Of a stretch of DNA of 20,775 bases, positions 1 to 8,262 are shown one piece after another. Position 1 is the stretch's first letter. Every line of letters starts with the position of its first letter. This DNA is from JBEBXQ01 sp040391535 (GTDB taxonomy: Bacteria; Bacteroidota; Bacteroidia; Cytophagales; Spirosomataceae). The notes beneath the pieces are model-generated. The model saw only the letters and a program-made list of their open reading frames with translations, did not search any database and was not told the DNA's origin. The position numbers and the translations under genes are program-made. Location: the NCBI GenBank assembly GCA_040391535.1, contig JBEBXQ010000091.1:1-20775 (forward strand), given 5' to 3'.

Positions 1-166
1 CCGTTAAAGGGTACTTCATTTCCACTCCAAGGTAGGTAATGCTGGTTCCTTCACAAGGCTTCCTGACAGTCTCAGAAAGTGGATGAGGTACCACATAGTG
101 GGGTGGTTGCGCTTGGGAAGTTGAAGAAAAAATAATGAGTGCCGGCAATAAAACTTTCCAGTTCAT
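1..166 (-). CDS. Secreted protein of unknown function (N-terminal part only)
   Basis: This reading frame is cut by the left edge of the window; only the first 55 codons are visible. The start ATG lies 26 bp after the stop of the DUF2490 gene on the same strand, which suggests co-transcription. The translation begins MNWKVLLPALIIFSSTSQAQ, a typical short signal peptide with a signal-peptidase I site after SQA or AQ. It continues with a Pro/His-rich stretch (PPHYVVPHPLSETV) and a single Cys at residue 38. Nothing visible identifies the family. The product should be exported to the periplasm or outer membrane. A real gene is favoured because the frame stays open with sensible composition and the signal peptide is clean. 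No function is proposed. Confidence 0.6.
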   Translation of the reverse strand, partial: MNWKVLLPALIIFSSTSQAQPPHYVVPHPLSETVRKPCEGTSITYLGVEMKYPLT

Positions 167-192
167 AGGCGATAAATTAACGCACTTTCCGG

Positions 193-843
193 TTAAAACT
201 TAAACGTATAAATAAACGCAAAAACAAGGGGTTCACCCTTCCCGCTTCTAAAGGAGCGGTCCTGCATGACAGACACATCAAACTCATTGCCGTTTTTAAA
301 CTTGTATTCGACACCCGCCTGACAGCGGATTTCATCAAATCCTGAAGACGTCTCATAAAATACATCTCCGGCCAGGTACGGTGAAAACGGTGTTTTATTA
401 GTATAGGAAAATGTCGCCTTATTCCGGAAATAACGCCCTGTCGTAATCAGTCCGTAATCCTCATCTTTAAACTGGTTCTGGTAACGCAGCCGGTTTTCAA
501 ATTCCAGCCAGGGCAGAAAATCATCTTTATAAGTAAGATTGGCAGCAAACCGGTGGTAGGAATGATAAATATCCGGCGTATCCTTATCGATATAGTTGGT
601 ACCAATATAGCGGTAAAAGCCGCTTATGCTCAGTTTTTTAAAAATAAAATATTCAAGTCCGGCTTCTCCTATATAAGACATTACCGTCCCTGAACTGCTT
701 GAAAAACGGGTTTGCCCACTTACATGAGCAGCAAATGAATCATTTAGTTTTTTTTCCACCTCCACTTCTGCCCTGATCCCGAAATCCTGAGCCAAACTCA
801 GGAAGGGCAGGGTCAGCAATATCAGAAAAAGATAATTTCTCAT
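193..843 (-). CDS. DUF2490-family outer-membrane beta-barrel protein
   Basis: The 216-residue protein has a signal peptide (residues 1-18, cleavage after SLA). The rest is a run of amphipathic beta strands rich in Tyr, Phe and Arg that alternates with short polar turns and ends in YTFKF. A C-terminal aromatic residue is the usual insertion signal for outer-membrane barrels. The pattern (early strands around VEVEKKLNDSF, then GLEYFIFKKLSISGFYRY, LEFENRLRYQNQF and a closing strand) is that of the DUF2490 family, common in Bacteroidota, with no established biochemical role. The size is normal for the family. It lies downstream of the lipoprotein and BamA-like genes on the same strand, so a role in the cell envelope is likely but unproven. 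A 187-bp gap separates it from the lipoprotein gene. The barrel fold is confident; the function is unknown. Confidence 0.75.
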   Translation of the reverse strand: MRNYLFLILLTLPFLSLAQDFGIRAEVEVEKKLNDSFAAHVSGQTRFSSSSGTVMSYIGEAGLEYFIFKKLSISGFYRYIGTNYIDKDTPDIYHSYHRFAANLTYKDDFLPWLEFENRLRYQNQFKDEDYGLITTGRYFRNKATFSYTNKTPFSPYLAGDVFYETSSGFDEIRCQAGVEYKFKNGNEFDVSVMQDRSFRSGKGEPLVFAFIYTFKF

Positions 844-1000
844 TTCTATAAAAAAATCTTTATAAAGACAGTCTGTGCTATTTTCATTCCTTACTATAGA
901 CCATGATGGATCAATAGCCTTTCAGGTAAACTAAACAATTGTATGATTAGTATATTCCTGATACAATAAATTACTGTCCGGCAACAGCATGACCCGGTTG

Positions 1001-1025
1001 ATTAAAAGTGTAAGGATTATTACAC
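1001..1025 (-). terminator. Weak terminator-like hairpin after the lipoprotein gene
   Basis: A 6-bp inverted repeat (GTGTAA, 1008-1013, and TTACAC, 1020-1025) with a 6-nt loop lies 5 bp past the lipoprotein stop. Read on the minus strand it is followed by TTTTAATC. The stem is short and AT-rich, so it may be weak or incidental. Confidence 0.35.
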
Positions 1026-1030
1026 ATTCT

Positions 1031-1645
1031 TCATTTAAGGGCAGCCAGCGCAACATCTCCATTCGCTGGTTCAAAAGAATACTTCAGTCCGTAATCCATA
1101 GTATCTACGACCTTCTCAATTACTACTTTTCCTTTTTTGCCTTTAAACTGTAATACCTTATCCGATACCTGATGCTTTTCGGGATAAATTCTGTTGAACC
1201 TGATTTCTGAAACAGCCCACAGGTCATCCATTGAAGCCTTGCTGTTCAGATAAATATCAATACCGATTTTTTTTACTTTGGATTCGCTGCCATAATAATA
1301 CACCACATCAATGGTTTCAAGATGATCGGTATCCAGACTATACCCTACAGAGCCCGGCAATTCCTCGAACAGTGTAAACCGTTCGGCTAATTTCACGACA
1401 CTGATGTCACTCCCGATCGCAATACCTCTTACTACCCCGTCTTCATAATTACCCAAAGCCAGGTCCAGCAATTCACTCTGGTCACTGTTAAGATCGTCTA
1501 CAGGAGCCTGGGATTCTGTGCGCCGGAGCGAGTCAAGTTCCGCCGCCTGATCCGAACTTTCATCAGAAGCCGACCCACAACCTGCCAGTAAAGCAAGTGT
1601 CATCATCAGAACAAAACGTTGTATAGAAAGTAATTGTTTTTTCAT
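1031..1645 (-). CDS. Lipoprotein of unknown function
   Basis: The frame is open further upstream, but the start is placed at the Met that begins MKKQLLSIQRF. This gives a textbook lipoprotein signal: a charged start, a hydrophobic core, then LLAGC with the lipidated Cys at residue 23. The mature part (about 182 residues) begins with a flexible acidic linker (GSASDESSDQAAELDS) and ends with a compact domain rich in beta strands. No known family is recognised. It is expected to be anchored in a membrane by its lipid, facing the periplasm or exported outward. The gene follows the BamA/TamA-like gene by 75 bp and has its own promoter-like element in that gap, so it may be transcribed both with its neighbour and separately. 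The start choice is strong; the function is unassigned. Confidence 0.75.
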   Translation of the reverse strand: MKKQLLSIQRFVLMMTLALLAGCGSASDESSDQAAELDSLRRTESQAPVDDLNSDQSELLDLALGNYEDGVVRGIAIGSDISVVKLAERFTLFEELPGSVGYSLDTDHLETIDVVYYYGSESKVKKIGIDIYLNSKASMDDLWAVSEIRFNRIYPEKHQVSDKVLQFKGKKGKVVIEKVVDTMDYGLKYSFEPANGDVALAALK

Positions 1646-1678
1646 ATTTAATGTTTCAGTTTTGGATGAAATAGGATG

Positions 1679-1711
1679 CAAAATTAGATATAATTCCAGT
1701 CTGAAAAACAA
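1679..1711 (-). promoter_or_regulatory. Candidate promoter for the lipoprotein gene
   Basis: On the minus strand TAATTTTG (1686-1679) fits the Bacteroidota -7 consensus TAnnTTTG exactly. A TTG (1711-1709) lies 22 nt upstream, within the usual 17-23 nt spacing for the -33 element. The start codon is 33 bp downstream. Matches of this kind also occur by chance in AT-rich DNA. Confidence 0.4.
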
Positions 1712-1720
1712 TATGCGCTT

Positions 1721-3178
1721 TCAGAATTCACGGCCGATACTAAAAAACAGGCGTTTCTCACCCAAGCCATTAATGGTATAGTTAAGCCTGCCTACAATGT
1801 TATAAAAAGTGACAATATCAAGCCCCAGACCCGCACCCGCAATCCATTTATTTCCCAGACTTGTATTACTACGTTCCGGAAACTGATTACGCGCATACCC
1901 GGCATCAGCAAAGGCATTCAGATAAGCAGCAACGGGCAGCGTATTAAACTGCCGGACGGGTACCCATCCAAAAAATTTCCTTACTTCAAAAAGCCTGAAT
2001 TTCGCTTCATTTTTCCACACCACATAATCTTTACCGTCTACTACATACAGTTCATACCCCCTGACATAATCCTGTCCGTAACCCAGCCCGGGATTATACA
2101 TATAACCCAGATTTTTAGCCATTGTCAGCCTGCCGCGCACAGCAGTATTGGCAAACCACCTTTCACCCAACGGGAAATACCGGTGGTACCAGCCATAAAT
2201 ATATCCCTGATTCACGTCATCTGACGGCAATAACCCTCTTTTGCTTAGCTGCAGGCCGTACATAGTTCCCCGCAACGGATACTGGCCGAAATCCCTTTTG
2301 TCATAACTGTAGGTATAACTCAGCTGAAAATACCGCTGCAGAGAATCAGACGGCAATACATAGGCCGGATTCAGCTGCATAATGGTATCGGAAAGTGACG
2401 CCTGCATCCACCTCAGATCTACAGAATGAAAAGCGTAGAACTTTTTCCGGTAAGTCATGCTGCCGAAAACATGAAAGCGTTTCCGGTTGATCTCCTCGCT
2501 CTGCAGGAAATCCAGCTTATCATTCCAGGTTCGGAACGCCATTGACTTATTGGTAGCATAAGAAGCTCCGGCACTGACCCCCAGCCGCATTTTTTTGTCG
2601 ATGTAAGGGAATGAATAGGAAATTTCATACTTGGGCAGAAATCCGAATTCGGTAAGGACACGAAGGCGGTCGGCCCGGCCGGTAACATTCGCATAACTGA
2701 AGTACATCCCATAGGTAGTACGGCGGATATCTCTGTTCCGGTCATACCACCATTCATTAAAATTGCGGTCAGCCAGCTGAAAAACCGGCAGCGGCATCAC
2801 ATAAAACCGCTCCTTTACGACCACCTGAATATCTGTTATGCCAGTACCCTGCCTTGGAAGTGCAACAAGGTCAACCGTTACGAAGAGATTGGTATTGGCT
2901 ATTTTGCGCCGGTCGGTTTCCATGGCATCCTGTAAGAAATGCTGAGGGATGCTGTCACCAGCCGCCAGCGCCATTTCCCTCCGGATAATATAATCTTTCG
3001 TCCGGCGGTTCCCTTCAACATCAATTTTTCCGATTACCGTAAAATCCGTACTGTCAGTTGCTGCTCCTGCACCGGGCCTATCATGCTGTGCGCATAAAAT
3101 AAACGGCACCGATACAAAAAGCAGTATCAAAAAGCGTAAAGCCGGGCAGAAAAAGAATCTTACAATGTTGAATTTCAA
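1721..3178 (-). CDS. BamA/TamA (Omp85) family outer-membrane protein with one POTRA domain
   Basis: The 485-residue protein has an N-terminal hydrophobic signal segment (about residues 8-30). A single POTRA-like domain follows (about 47-125), recognisable by FTVIGKIDVEGNRRTKDYII and the closing VKERFY. The remainder is a beta barrel ending in GREF, with aromatic-rich strands such as YSYDKRDFGQYPLRGTMYG and a late glycine-rich strand (WIAGAGLGLDIVTFYNIVGR). Omp85 proteins insert or translocate polypeptides or lipids at the outer membrane. This one is much shorter than BamA (five POTRA domains, about 800 residues), so it is an accessory member rather than the essential assembly factor. It closes a minus-strand envelope group with the lipoprotein and DUF2490 genes, and a candidate promoter precedes it. 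The substrate cannot be inferred. Confidence 0.85.
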   Translation of the reverse strand: MKFNIVRFFFCPALRFLILLFVSVPFILCAQHDRPGAGAATDSTDFTVIGKIDVEGNRRTKDYIIRREMALAAGDSIPQHFLQDAMETDRRKIANTNLFVTVDLVALPRQGTGITDIQVVVKERFYVMPLPVFQLADRNFNEWWYDRNRDIRRTTYGMYFSYANVTGRADRLRVLTEFGFLPKYEISYSFPYIDKKMRLGVSAGASYATNKSMAFRTWNDKLDFLQSEEINRKRFHVFGSMTYRKKFYAFHSVDLRWMQASLSDTIMQLNPAYVLPSDSLQRYFQLSYTYSYDKRDFGQYPLRGTMYGLQLSKRGLLPSDDVNQGYIYGWYHRYFPLGERWFANTAVRGRLTMAKNLGYMYNPGLGYGQDYVRGYELYVVDGKDYVVWKNEAKFRLFEVRKFFGWVPVRQFNTLPVAAYLNAFADAGYARNQFPERSNTSLGNKWIAGAGLGLDIVTFYNIVGRLNYTINGLGEKRLFFSIGREF

Positions 3179-3226
3179 ACAATTATTATTTTTCAGGTAA
3201 ACGTGTATTCCTCATAGCATTGATTA

Positions 3227-3234
3227 CAAAGTTA
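3227..3234 (-). promoter_or_regulatory. -7 promoter element upstream of the BamA/TamA-like gene
   Basis: On the minus strand TAACTTTG matches the Bacteroidota -7 consensus TAnnTTTG exactly and lies 48 bp before the start codon at 3178. No convincing -33 TTG is seen at the usual spacing. The identical octamer occurs on the plus strand at 3386-3393, so this 242-bp intergenic region (3179-3420) seems to hold divergent promoters. Confidence 0.4.
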
Positions 3235-3385
3235 GTAAAGAACGCAAAAAAAACCGGTTCATTGCAGCTCGTTCACGATTCTTTCCATACGTAAAAAGTA
3301 CACGTTTCTGATAAAAAAGCGCTTTAATACTTACAAATGATCCATATGATTCTTTATTTAGGGGCTGCATTATCCAAATTTGAAT

Positions 3386-3393
3386 TAACTTTG
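3386..3393 (+). promoter_or_regulatory. -7 promoter element for the aldo/keto reductase gene
   Basis: TAACTTTG is an exact match to TAnnTTTG and is followed by GCACAC. Transcription would begin near 3400, about 20 nt before the ATG at 3421. This argues against the longer frame that opens at 3337, whose first codons would lie upstream of the promoter. The -33 region (TTTATTTA, around 3353-3360) is only a weak match. Confidence 0.5.
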
Positions 3394-3420
3394 CACACAA
3401 CACCATTTCGGGCAATCTAC

Positions 3421-4293
3421 ATGAAAAAAGTAAATTTAAGCGATTCAGGTCCAAAAGTATCGGAAGCTATTTATGGATTTTGGCGTTGGCAGGACGAAGG
3501 CGCTGAAACCATCCGGAATATCGAAAAAACAATTGCACTTTGTCTTGAACTCGGCATCAACACTTTTGATCATGCTGACATTTATGGAAATACGGCCGTA
3601 GAAACCTACTTCGGTAATATCTTTAAGTCGAAATCTTTCAAAAGAGAGGATCTGGTGTTATTCAGCAAATGTGGTGTCTGCCGGTCGGCAAATGGCCACT
3701 TTAAATATTATAATACGTCAAGGGAGCATATTCTGCAGAGTGTAGACAATTCACTCAAACGCCTGCAAACCGATTACCTGGATATTTTCCTGCTTCAGCA
3801 CAGCGATCCGCTGGCTGATCCGGAAGATACAGCAATGGCATTGGCTGAAGTTGTCAATTCAGGAAAAGTAAAGCATATCGGCATTGCCAATTTCTCGGTA
3901 TTTCAGCATCAGTTGCTGGCATCTTACCTGCGTAAACCCATCGTCACAAATCATATTGAACTGAATCTGATGAATACCTCCGCCATAGAAGACGGAAGAA
4001 TTGATTTTATCAAGCAACGGTTCAGCAAACCTTTGGCATGGTCACCACTGGCCGGCGGACGCATTCTGGAAGGAACTGACGCCAAAGCGATAAGAGTACG
4101 GTCTAAACTGAGTGAAATTGCCGTTAAATATGATGCCAATATCGAACAGGTAGCCGTAACATGGCTGATGCAACTGGGAACGCTGCCCATTATCGGTTCA
4201 TTATCAGAAGCCAGAATCAGAAACGCGGCCAGCGCATCTGCGATTAAATTATCCCGTGAAGACTGGTATGAACTGTATCATATCTCGCAGTAA
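3421..4293 (+). CDS. Aldo/keto reductase, YdhF-like
   Basis: The 290-residue cytosolic protein is predicted to be an NAD(P)H-dependent oxidoreductase with a TIM-barrel fold that reduces aldehydes or ketones. The aldo/keto reductase tetrad is visible: Asp50 and Tyr55 in DHADIYG, Lys83 in LFSKCG and His127 in LLQHSDPL. The pattern DHADIYG, SKCG and then LLQHSDPLADPEDTA resembles the E. coli YdhF group. A late motif LAWSPLAGGRI matches the strand before the cofactor-binding region. The length is normal. The start at MKKVNLSDSG aligns with the family N terminus and sits just after a promoter element; the frame extends 28 codons upstream but that part resembles nothing. It is the only plus-strand gene in the left 19 kb and stands alone between two minus-strand groups. 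The natural substrate is unknown. Confidence 0.9.
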   Translation: MKKVNLSDSGPKVSEAIYGFWRWQDEGAETIRNIEKTIALCLELGINTFDHADIYGNTAVETYFGNIFKSKSFKREDLVLFSKCGVCRSANGHFKYYNTSREHILQSVDNSLKRLQTDYLDIFLLQHSDPLADPEDTAMALAEVVNSGKVKHIGIANFSVFQHQLLASYLRKPIVTNHIELNLMNTSAIEDGRIDFIKQRFSKPLAWSPLAGGRILEGTDAKAIRVRSKLSEIAVKYDANIEQVAVTWLMQLGTLPIIGSLSEARIRNAASASAIKLSREDWYELYHISQ

Positions 4294-4310
4294 ACAACAA
4301 GAAATCTAAA

Positions 4311-4351
4311 CAAACAGCATACCCGGTTCCAAAGGCCGGGTATTTTGTTTG
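4311..4351. terminator. Bidirectional intrinsic terminator between convergent genes
   Basis: A perfect 8-bp stem (ATACCCGG, 4319-4326, and CCGGGTAT, 4336-4343) encloses a 9-nt loop. Pairing continues outward (CAAACA against TGTTTG-like sequence) with two mismatches. On the plus strand the stem is followed by TTTGTTTGTT; on the minus strand by a weaker T-containing stretch. It lies between the stops of the aldo/keto reductase and DUF6807 genes, as expected for a shared terminator. Confidence 0.8.
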
Positions 4352-5398
4352 TTATTTTCTGCCGGCAAAAGCGGTCGCCAGATTGTTCATTTCTTCATCA
4401 CTCAGATGCTTTGAATCAATCACAAGGCGAAACCGGAAAGTAACTGATTCTCTGGGTTTCAGCACAAGCTCAGAAGCTTCCTTCGTTTTATCATACGACT
4501 TCACCCCCAAAGGATTAACGGCAAATAAACCATACCCGCGCGCATGCCAGTAGGAAGGGTATCCCGGATTGGACGGATGGTCAATCATGGCTACACTGAT
4601 ATCTTCATCACCGATCGTACCCGTCAGATTGCACCAGACTCCCCTTTTTCCCCAAACCTCCTCACCTTCTATGCCGTTACTGTTACGGTAATGACCGGTA
4701 ATCCCTTCATTATAAACCACTTTTTTATCAGCGGTTTTTCCGGTTTCATCTGTACGTAGCTCAGGGTTTTCTGACGGATGATCCAGCTCATGTGCCACCC
4801 GAATAGCAAAAAAGCCATCCTTTACATCCTTCATTTCTACCCTCCCATTGACAGCCTTCAGTCTGGTAGTACGATCTACAAGGCGCTGGGTTCCTTTTGC
4901 TCTGAAAACATATTTGGTTTCTTCTGCCAGTACGATTTTCCCCTCACGGTCCAGCCAGTTGGCGGTCACCTCAAGCGTTCCTCTCCATTTATTATCCCGT
5001 ATTGACTTGATACCCGTATGCACAATAGTCCCGAAATGCTTCCTTTTCTGATCGACCACATTGGAGTTATTCCAGAAATCAATACCGTTTACATCTTCAT
5101 AATTCATCCACACGCCCACATGATGAGGATGATCTACCCGTTCGTTGGGCCTGGGTTCAAGCGGCCAGCCACGGGTAACGAGCGCACCGGTGTATGAACG
5201 GACCGGGAACAGAATACTTTTTTTCATCAAGCCCGTATCGGGATACATATAGGATGTAAAATGACAGCCATCGACTACCACTTCCACCGAGCGCGCGGCT
5301 TCGTTATTGACCAGCTTTACGCGTTGCGCCTGACTGGATACAGGAAAAAATACCGTGACTAACTGAATAACCACGGTATAAATCACATATTTCTTCAT
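4352..5398 (-). CDS. Secreted DUF6807 (PmoA-like) family protein
   Basis: The 348-residue protein has a clear signal peptide (residues 1-24, ending SSQAQ) and is therefore periplasmic or exported. The motif HPHHVGVW (residues 90-97), the preceding arginine/proline-rich segment (LEPRPNERVD) and the later MIDHPSNPGYPSYWHARGYG block mark the DUF6807 family, often annotated 'PmoA family'; that name does not imply methane oxidation. These proteins have a beta-sandwich look, and the conserved histidines may bind metal or sugar. The gene is last in a three-gene operon: its start lies 6 bp past the stop of the oxidoreductase gene, and a strong terminator follows it. Such genes commonly sit with Gfo/Idh/MocA and DUF1080 genes in Bacteroidota sugar loci, so a role in processing oxidised glycosides is inferred. 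The exact reaction is not known to me. Confidence 0.85.
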   Translation of the reverse strand: MKKYVIYTVVIQLVTVFFPVSSQAQRVKLVNNEAARSVEVVVDGCHFTSYMYPDTGLMKKSILFPVRSYTGALVTRGWPLEPRPNERVDHPHHVGVWMNYEDVNGIDFWNNSNVVDQKRKHFGTIVHTGIKSIRDNKWRGTLEVTANWLDREGKIVLAEETKYVFRAKGTQRLVDRTTRLKAVNGRVEMKDVKDGFFAIRVAHELDHPSENPELRTDETGKTADKKVVYNEGITGHYRNSNGIEGEEVWGKRGVWCNLTGTIGDEDISVAMIDHPSNPGYPSYWHARGYGLFAVNPLGVKSYDKTKEASELVLKPRESVTFRFRLVIDSKHLSDEEMNNLATAFAGRK

Positions 5399-5404
5399 CA
5401 GAAA

Positions 5405-6745
5405 TCAGCTTAACACGATTTCCTTTTTCTGAGGATCCCAGCTTACCCTTTTGCCGGTGTGCAATGCCTCAGTAGCCATGATATTGGCAACAGAGTGGTT
5501 AAATCCTGCACGGGCCGGAGCATTGGTCTCCTTACGGCTTCTGACACATTCCATCCAGTTACGCATGTGCAGGGAAGTCATCGGATCGGACCCTGTATTG
5601 GCATCGGTTTCAATTTTTCCGGAAGCTTTCAGTTCTCCCGGCTGAAGCAGATTGGCCTGTAATCCCATGGATTTCGCTTCTCTTTCGCCAAGACCACCTT
5701 CTGATGTAATTTTATTGGTATCCAGATTAATCATTCCGCCATTGGAATAGTAATATTCCTTGGTACCTCCTGCGGAGTTATTGAAACGTGAAGAATAAAT
5801 CACCTGGAACCCTTTTTCCTTATTATCAAACGGGCCATATTCAAAGACTGCAGTAAATGTATCCGGATTGGTACGGCCATCTTTCCAGGTATAGATCCCA
5901 CCATTGGCGACAACACTGCGAGGTGCTTCCAGCCCTGTAAACCAGTGTACGGTATCGATCTGGTGTGCCATCCATTGTCCGGGAATTCCTGAAGAATACG
6001 GATAGAACAGACGATATTCCAGATAAAAACGAGGGTTCCAGGCTACTTTCGGGCGATTCATCAGGAATCGGGTCCAGTCTACATCCTGCTCTTTGATTTT
6101 ACTCACCAGGTCGGGCCTGCGCCAACGCCCCGGCTGGTTTACATTCCAGGTCATTTCAACGGTAGTAATATCACCGAATTTCCCCGATTTGATAAAATCA
6201 TAAGCCGCCCAATAGTTAGGCGCACTTCTCCGCTGAGAACCTACCTGCACAATCCGCTTGGAGCTTTCTACTGCTTCTACCGCAATTTTCGCATCTTCCA
6301 GCGACTCGGCAAATGGTTTTTCCACATACACATCACGACCCGATTTCACGGCCTCTGCACAATGCAGCGCATGTTGAAAATCAGCTGTTGATATAATGAC
6401 GGCATCTACATCCTTTCTGGCAAGCAGTTCTTCGTTGTTTCTTGCTTTTACAAAACCTTCCGCAGCCCAGCCTTTGGACTTCATAAAGGTTTCGGCTTCA
6501 TCTCTCCTCAGATTCCAGAGATCAGAAACACCCATAAATTCAAAATTGAGTTCTTTGGCGTGATTAGCGAAACTGGGTGCCAGCGAACTTCTGAAACGGT
6601 CTGAGAAGCCGATAATACCCACTCTCACCCGATCGTTGGCTCCTAAAATCCGACGGTAACTGGCGGCACTGACGGCATTCACACTTAATCCGATACCGGC
6701 AGAAGCCAATACCGTTTTCTTAATAAAATCACGTCTGCTTGACAT
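5405..6745 (-). CDS. Gfo/Idh/MocA family oxidoreductase with Tat-type leader
   Basis: The 446-residue protein starts with a twin-arginine-like signal (SRRDFIKK, residues 3-10, then a hydrophobic segment to about 29), so it is probably exported folded with its nicotinamide cofactor bound. The Rossmann domain follows: VRVGIIGFSDR (about 40-50), an acidic residue after the second strand (GVSD) and VDAVIISTAD. The family signature EKP is at 142-144, with the catalytic Lys at 143. The substrate domain contains GQWMAHQIDTVHW (about 256-268), which supplies the usual Asp/His positions. Members oxidise or reduce sugar hydroxyls; exported ones in Bacteroidota are linked to C3 oxidation of glycosides. 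The gene lies 35 bp after the DUF1080 gene and 6 bp before the DUF6807 gene, so one transcript is likely. Substrate and direction of reaction are inferred from the neighbours. Confidence 0.9.
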   Translation of the reverse strand: MSSRRDFIKKTVLASAGIGLSVNAVSAASYRRILGANDRVRVGIIGFSDRFRSSLAPSFANHAKELNFEFMGVSDLWNLRRDEAETFMKSKGWAAEGFVKARNNEELLARKDVDAVIISTADFQHALHCAEAVKSGRDVYVEKPFAESLEDAKIAVEAVESSKRIVQVGSQRRSAPNYWAAYDFIKSGKFGDITTVEMTWNVNQPGRWRRPDLVSKIKEQDVDWTRFLMNRPKVAWNPRFYLEYRLFYPYSSGIPGQWMAHQIDTVHWFTGLEAPRSVVANGGIYTWKDGRTNPDTFTAVFEYGPFDNKEKGFQVIYSSRFNNSAGGTKEYYYSNGGMINLDTNKITSEGGLGEREAKSMGLQANLLQPGELKASGKIETDANTGSDPMTSLHMRNWMECVRSRKETNAPARAGFNHSVANIMATEALHTGKRVSWDPQKKEIVLS

Positions 6746-6780
6746 ATTGTAAAAGATTAAGTTGGTTTATTTTTTGAATT

Positions 6781-8142
6781 TTATTTTTTTAAAGATCTTA
6801 CTTTCAGGCTTCTGAAAGAGACGAGGTCGTGGTGATCCTGCAGTAACAGATGCCCTTTAGGTGCCATTCCGAAACCAGCGTTGTCTTTGAATTTAGAAGC
6901 TGCAACCAGCTTGTTAAACTCATCAGAACCTCTTTTATACTCCACAACTTTTTGACCGTTAAGGAAATGCGCCACGGTTCCGTCAGGATAAGCGACAATC
7001 CGCCCGCTGTTCCACTCGCCGATGGGCTTCACTGCATTCGAAGGCTTCACCGCCGTTTTAACATCATAAAAAGAAGCTAACGTACGATTCCCGTCAATCC
7101 CTTTTTTGGCATCAGGGTGGCCTTTGTCATCGAGTACCTGATACTCAGGGCCCAGTCCGCCGCCTCCGTTTCCGGTTTCATTGATAAAATATTTCACACC
7201 GCTGTTGGCAGCTTCCGTCAGCTGAAATTCAAACTGAAATTCAAAAGCCGGGCCAAACTGTTCTTTGGTAATAATATCGTTGTTTTTCGTAACACCGTCT
7301 GACTTCGCAATAACAAGATTGCCGTCTTTCGCTGCCCAGCGTCCTGAAGGGAACCCATCGGTATTATATCCTTTCCATTGTGAAATATCGTTTCCGTCAA
7401 AAAGTGATTTCCAGCCCAGTTTTTTTTCATCTGCCGACAGTTGATTCGGGATCATGTTCACAATGCGCATATCTCCTTTCAGAGGGGTTACTTTTACATT
7501 ATCCGTTTTAATCCTTATATTTTTCCATTTCACCTGCGTTCCGTTCTGCTCAGGCTTGTTAATCGAATGCACCTGCAGGCAGATAAACCCTTCGGGTGTC
7601 ATGTCATCAATAAGATAAGCCGCCGGAATGCCATTAATGAAAGTACGGATCACGGGACCCGCCGCCTCAATCCGGTACTGGTTCCAGGCTCCTTTTTTAA
7701 ACGCTTTTCTTCCTGCATCATTCAGATCAAGCGGATACAGCCAGCCCCGACGGGCCTCATCATAAATCCCACCCGACCATGCACGGTCTGAAGGATCAAT
7801 TTCTACCTGATAACCATGCACACGGCCATCGCGGTAATCCTGTTTTGATTCACTGCGGATCTGAATACCGGAGTTGAGCCGGTCATCCACCCACACCTCC
7901 AGCTCCAGAATGAAATCACCGTAGTTTTTCTCGGTAGTCAGGAAAGAATTGGGCGTATCCAGCGTGGAAGTACCAACGATCACACCATCCACTACTTCAT
8001 ATTTTGCTTTTCCGTTCAGCTGTTTCCAGCCGGTCAGATCTTTTCCGTTAAACAGCTGTTGCCAGCCGTCTTTCTGAGCGTACGAAACGCTTATTAACAT
8101 AGAGAGCATCAATGCCCCGATTATCCTGAATTTCTGATACAT
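6781..8142 (-). CDS. Secreted protein with two DUF1080 (3-keto-disaccharide hydrolase) domains
   Basis: The 453-residue protein has a signal peptide (residues 1-22, ending SYAQ) and two copies of the DUF1080 concanavalin-like fold, the family renamed 3-keto-disaccharide hydrolase. The copies are seen as GWQQLFNGKDLTGWK (26-40) and GWKSLFDGNDISQWK (243-257). Each is followed by a central SG motif (NSGIQIR at 90-96, NSGVKYF in copy two) and a YQV(E/L)D segment (YQVEID at 111-116 and YQVLDD). Enzymes of this type cleave glycosidic bonds of 3-keto-glycosides by hydrolysis or elimination. Most family members have one domain, so the duplication may separate binding from catalysis or give two specificities. 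It is the first gene of the operon with the Gfo/Idh/MocA and DUF6807 genes. The domain assignment is confident; the substrate is unknown. Confidence 0.85.
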   Translation of the reverse strand: MYQKFRIIGALMLSMLISVSYAQKDGWQQLFNGKDLTGWKQLNGKAKYEVVDGVIVGTSTLDTPNSFLTTEKNYGDFILELEVWVDDRLNSGIQIRSESKQDYRDGRVHGYQVEIDPSDRAWSGGIYDEARRGWLYPLDLNDAGRKAFKKGAWNQYRIEAAGPVIRTFINGIPAAYLIDDMTPEGFICLQVHSINKPEQNGTQVKWKNIRIKTDNVKVTPLKGDMRIVNMIPNQLSADEKKLGWKSLFDGNDISQWKGYNTDGFPSGRWAAKDGNLVIAKSDGVTKNNDIITKEQFGPAFEFQFEFQLTEAANSGVKYFINETGNGGGGLGPEYQVLDDKGHPDAKKGIDGNRTLASFYDVKTAVKPSNAVKPIGEWNSGRIVAYPDGTVAHFLNGQKVVEYKRGSDEFNKLVAASKFKDNAGFGMAPKGHLLLQDHHDLVSFRSLKVRSLKK

Positions 8143-8262
8143 AAGGTTAGTAATTGATCTATATACTAAATACGATAAATGGAAGGTTTTACCCTTACTG
8201 TGCAGCGAAATATATCACAAATTCATCATTTGAAAATGAAAAACCGGATAAAATTGAATGAC

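Noticed and set aside
1646..1711. Longer N terminus for the lipoprotein
   Set aside because: The Met at 1645 gives a perfect lipoprotein signal with the lipobox Cys at residue 23; a 22-residue extension would spoil it.
3337..3420. Upstream extension of the aldo/keto reductase frame by 28 codons
   Set aside because: The extension has no family similarity and contains an exact -7 promoter element at 3386-3393, so its codons would largely lie before the transcript start.
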